The position numbers and the translations under genes were made by a program. Of a DNA stretch of 64,000 nt, positions 63,734-64,000 are shown piece by piece. The notes under the pieces were generated by a model. It did no database searches and was not told where the DNA came from. It saw only the letters and a program-made list of their open reading frames with translations. Location of the stretch: NCBI GenBank assembly GCA_964036045.1, contig OZ038383.1:13904430-13968429 (forward strand), given 5' to 3'. Each line of letters begins with the position of its first letter. Position 1 is the first letter of the stretch. This DNA is from Eutreptiella sp. 'Long Island Sound 2002'. Lineage: Eukaryota; Euglenozoa; Euglenophyceae; Eutreptiales; Eutreptiaceae.

Positions 63734-64000
63734 GTGAGTGTGACCCACGGTCACAGTTCAACAGAACCGCAGGTGAAAAAGAAGGCCCCTGTGCCAAGTG
63801 TCCAGGTGTGCACTGTGTGTGTTGGCATGTGTGCGGGATTGCGCGCGCCAGCGGGCGGGTGGAGGCGTGCAGGGCCGCTGGGCAGGGGGGCGTGGAGGAA
63901 GGCGGGTGGAGGAGGGGTGTGGGATGGCGCGCGCGCGTGCGCCGGCGGGCGGCAGGAGGCGTGCGGGACCGCCGGGAAGGGGGGCGTATAGGAAGGCGGG
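63734..64000 (+). other. Start of the next intron, running off the edge
   Basis: It begins GTGAGTGTGA. The tail is very G-rich with GCGGGCGG units. The frame stays open to 63991, but the LRR pattern stops at 63733, so this is read as intron. Confidence 0.55.

Overview
This looks like a stretch of nuclear genome from a unicellular eukaryote, probably an alga or other protist with a fairly large, repeat-rich genome. The genes are split by GT-AG introns. The domains are eukaryotic: WW, RS-rich, hnRNP Q-type acidic domain, RRM, F-box, ribonuclease-inhibitor-type LRR and a membrane-anchored glycosyltransferase-like protein. Most of the sequence is non-coding and full of transposon debris, minisatellites and poly-C/poly-G runs. 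I cannot name the species or clade. No bacterial-style operons, rRNA genes, intact tRNA genes or CRISPR arrays were seen.

Layout. 1-5.7 kb has no recognisable gene but holds a perfect 703-bp tandem repeat flanked by a shared 112-bp segment (3181-4698). 5.7-9.3 kb holds two decayed, tandem, same-strand copies of one transposase-like family with a SAP-like C-terminus and introns of only 51 and 54 bp. 9.5-11.1 kb holds a palindromic element, a hairpin element and a Stowaway-like MITE with TA target duplication. 13.6-14.7 kb holds a 5-bp satellite and a 20-bp minisatellite that lies inside an ORF with a signal peptide. 15.3-17.8 kb is the best gene of the window: a two-exon, 781-aa RNA-binding protein (WW, RS-rich, four hnRNP Q acidic-type domains, RRM). 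17.8-24.2 kb is empty except for an RNase H fragment of a retroelement. 24.3-33.8 kb is a four-exon coiled-coil gene with large introns. 33.8-42.7 kb holds a CA/CACG microsatellite, two inverted tRNA-Lys-like sequences and a broken DDE transposase. 42.7-49.1 kb is a four-exon, 792-aa protein with an EDD glycosyltransferase motif, a possible second degenerate GT domain and a C-terminal membrane anchor. 49.1-55.7 kb is repeat debris. 55.7-63.7 kb is an F-box plus LRR gene with a 4.8-kb intron that runs off the right edge.

All four host-like genes are on the + strand. Their exons are clearly richer in G+C than their introns and flanks, and nearly all the splice junctions I placed keep the reading frame and the domain register. 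Nothing suggests that the four genes act in one pathway: one is nuclear RNA processing, one a membrane glycosyltransferase, one a probable ubiquitin-ligase adaptor and one an unidentified coiled-coil protein.
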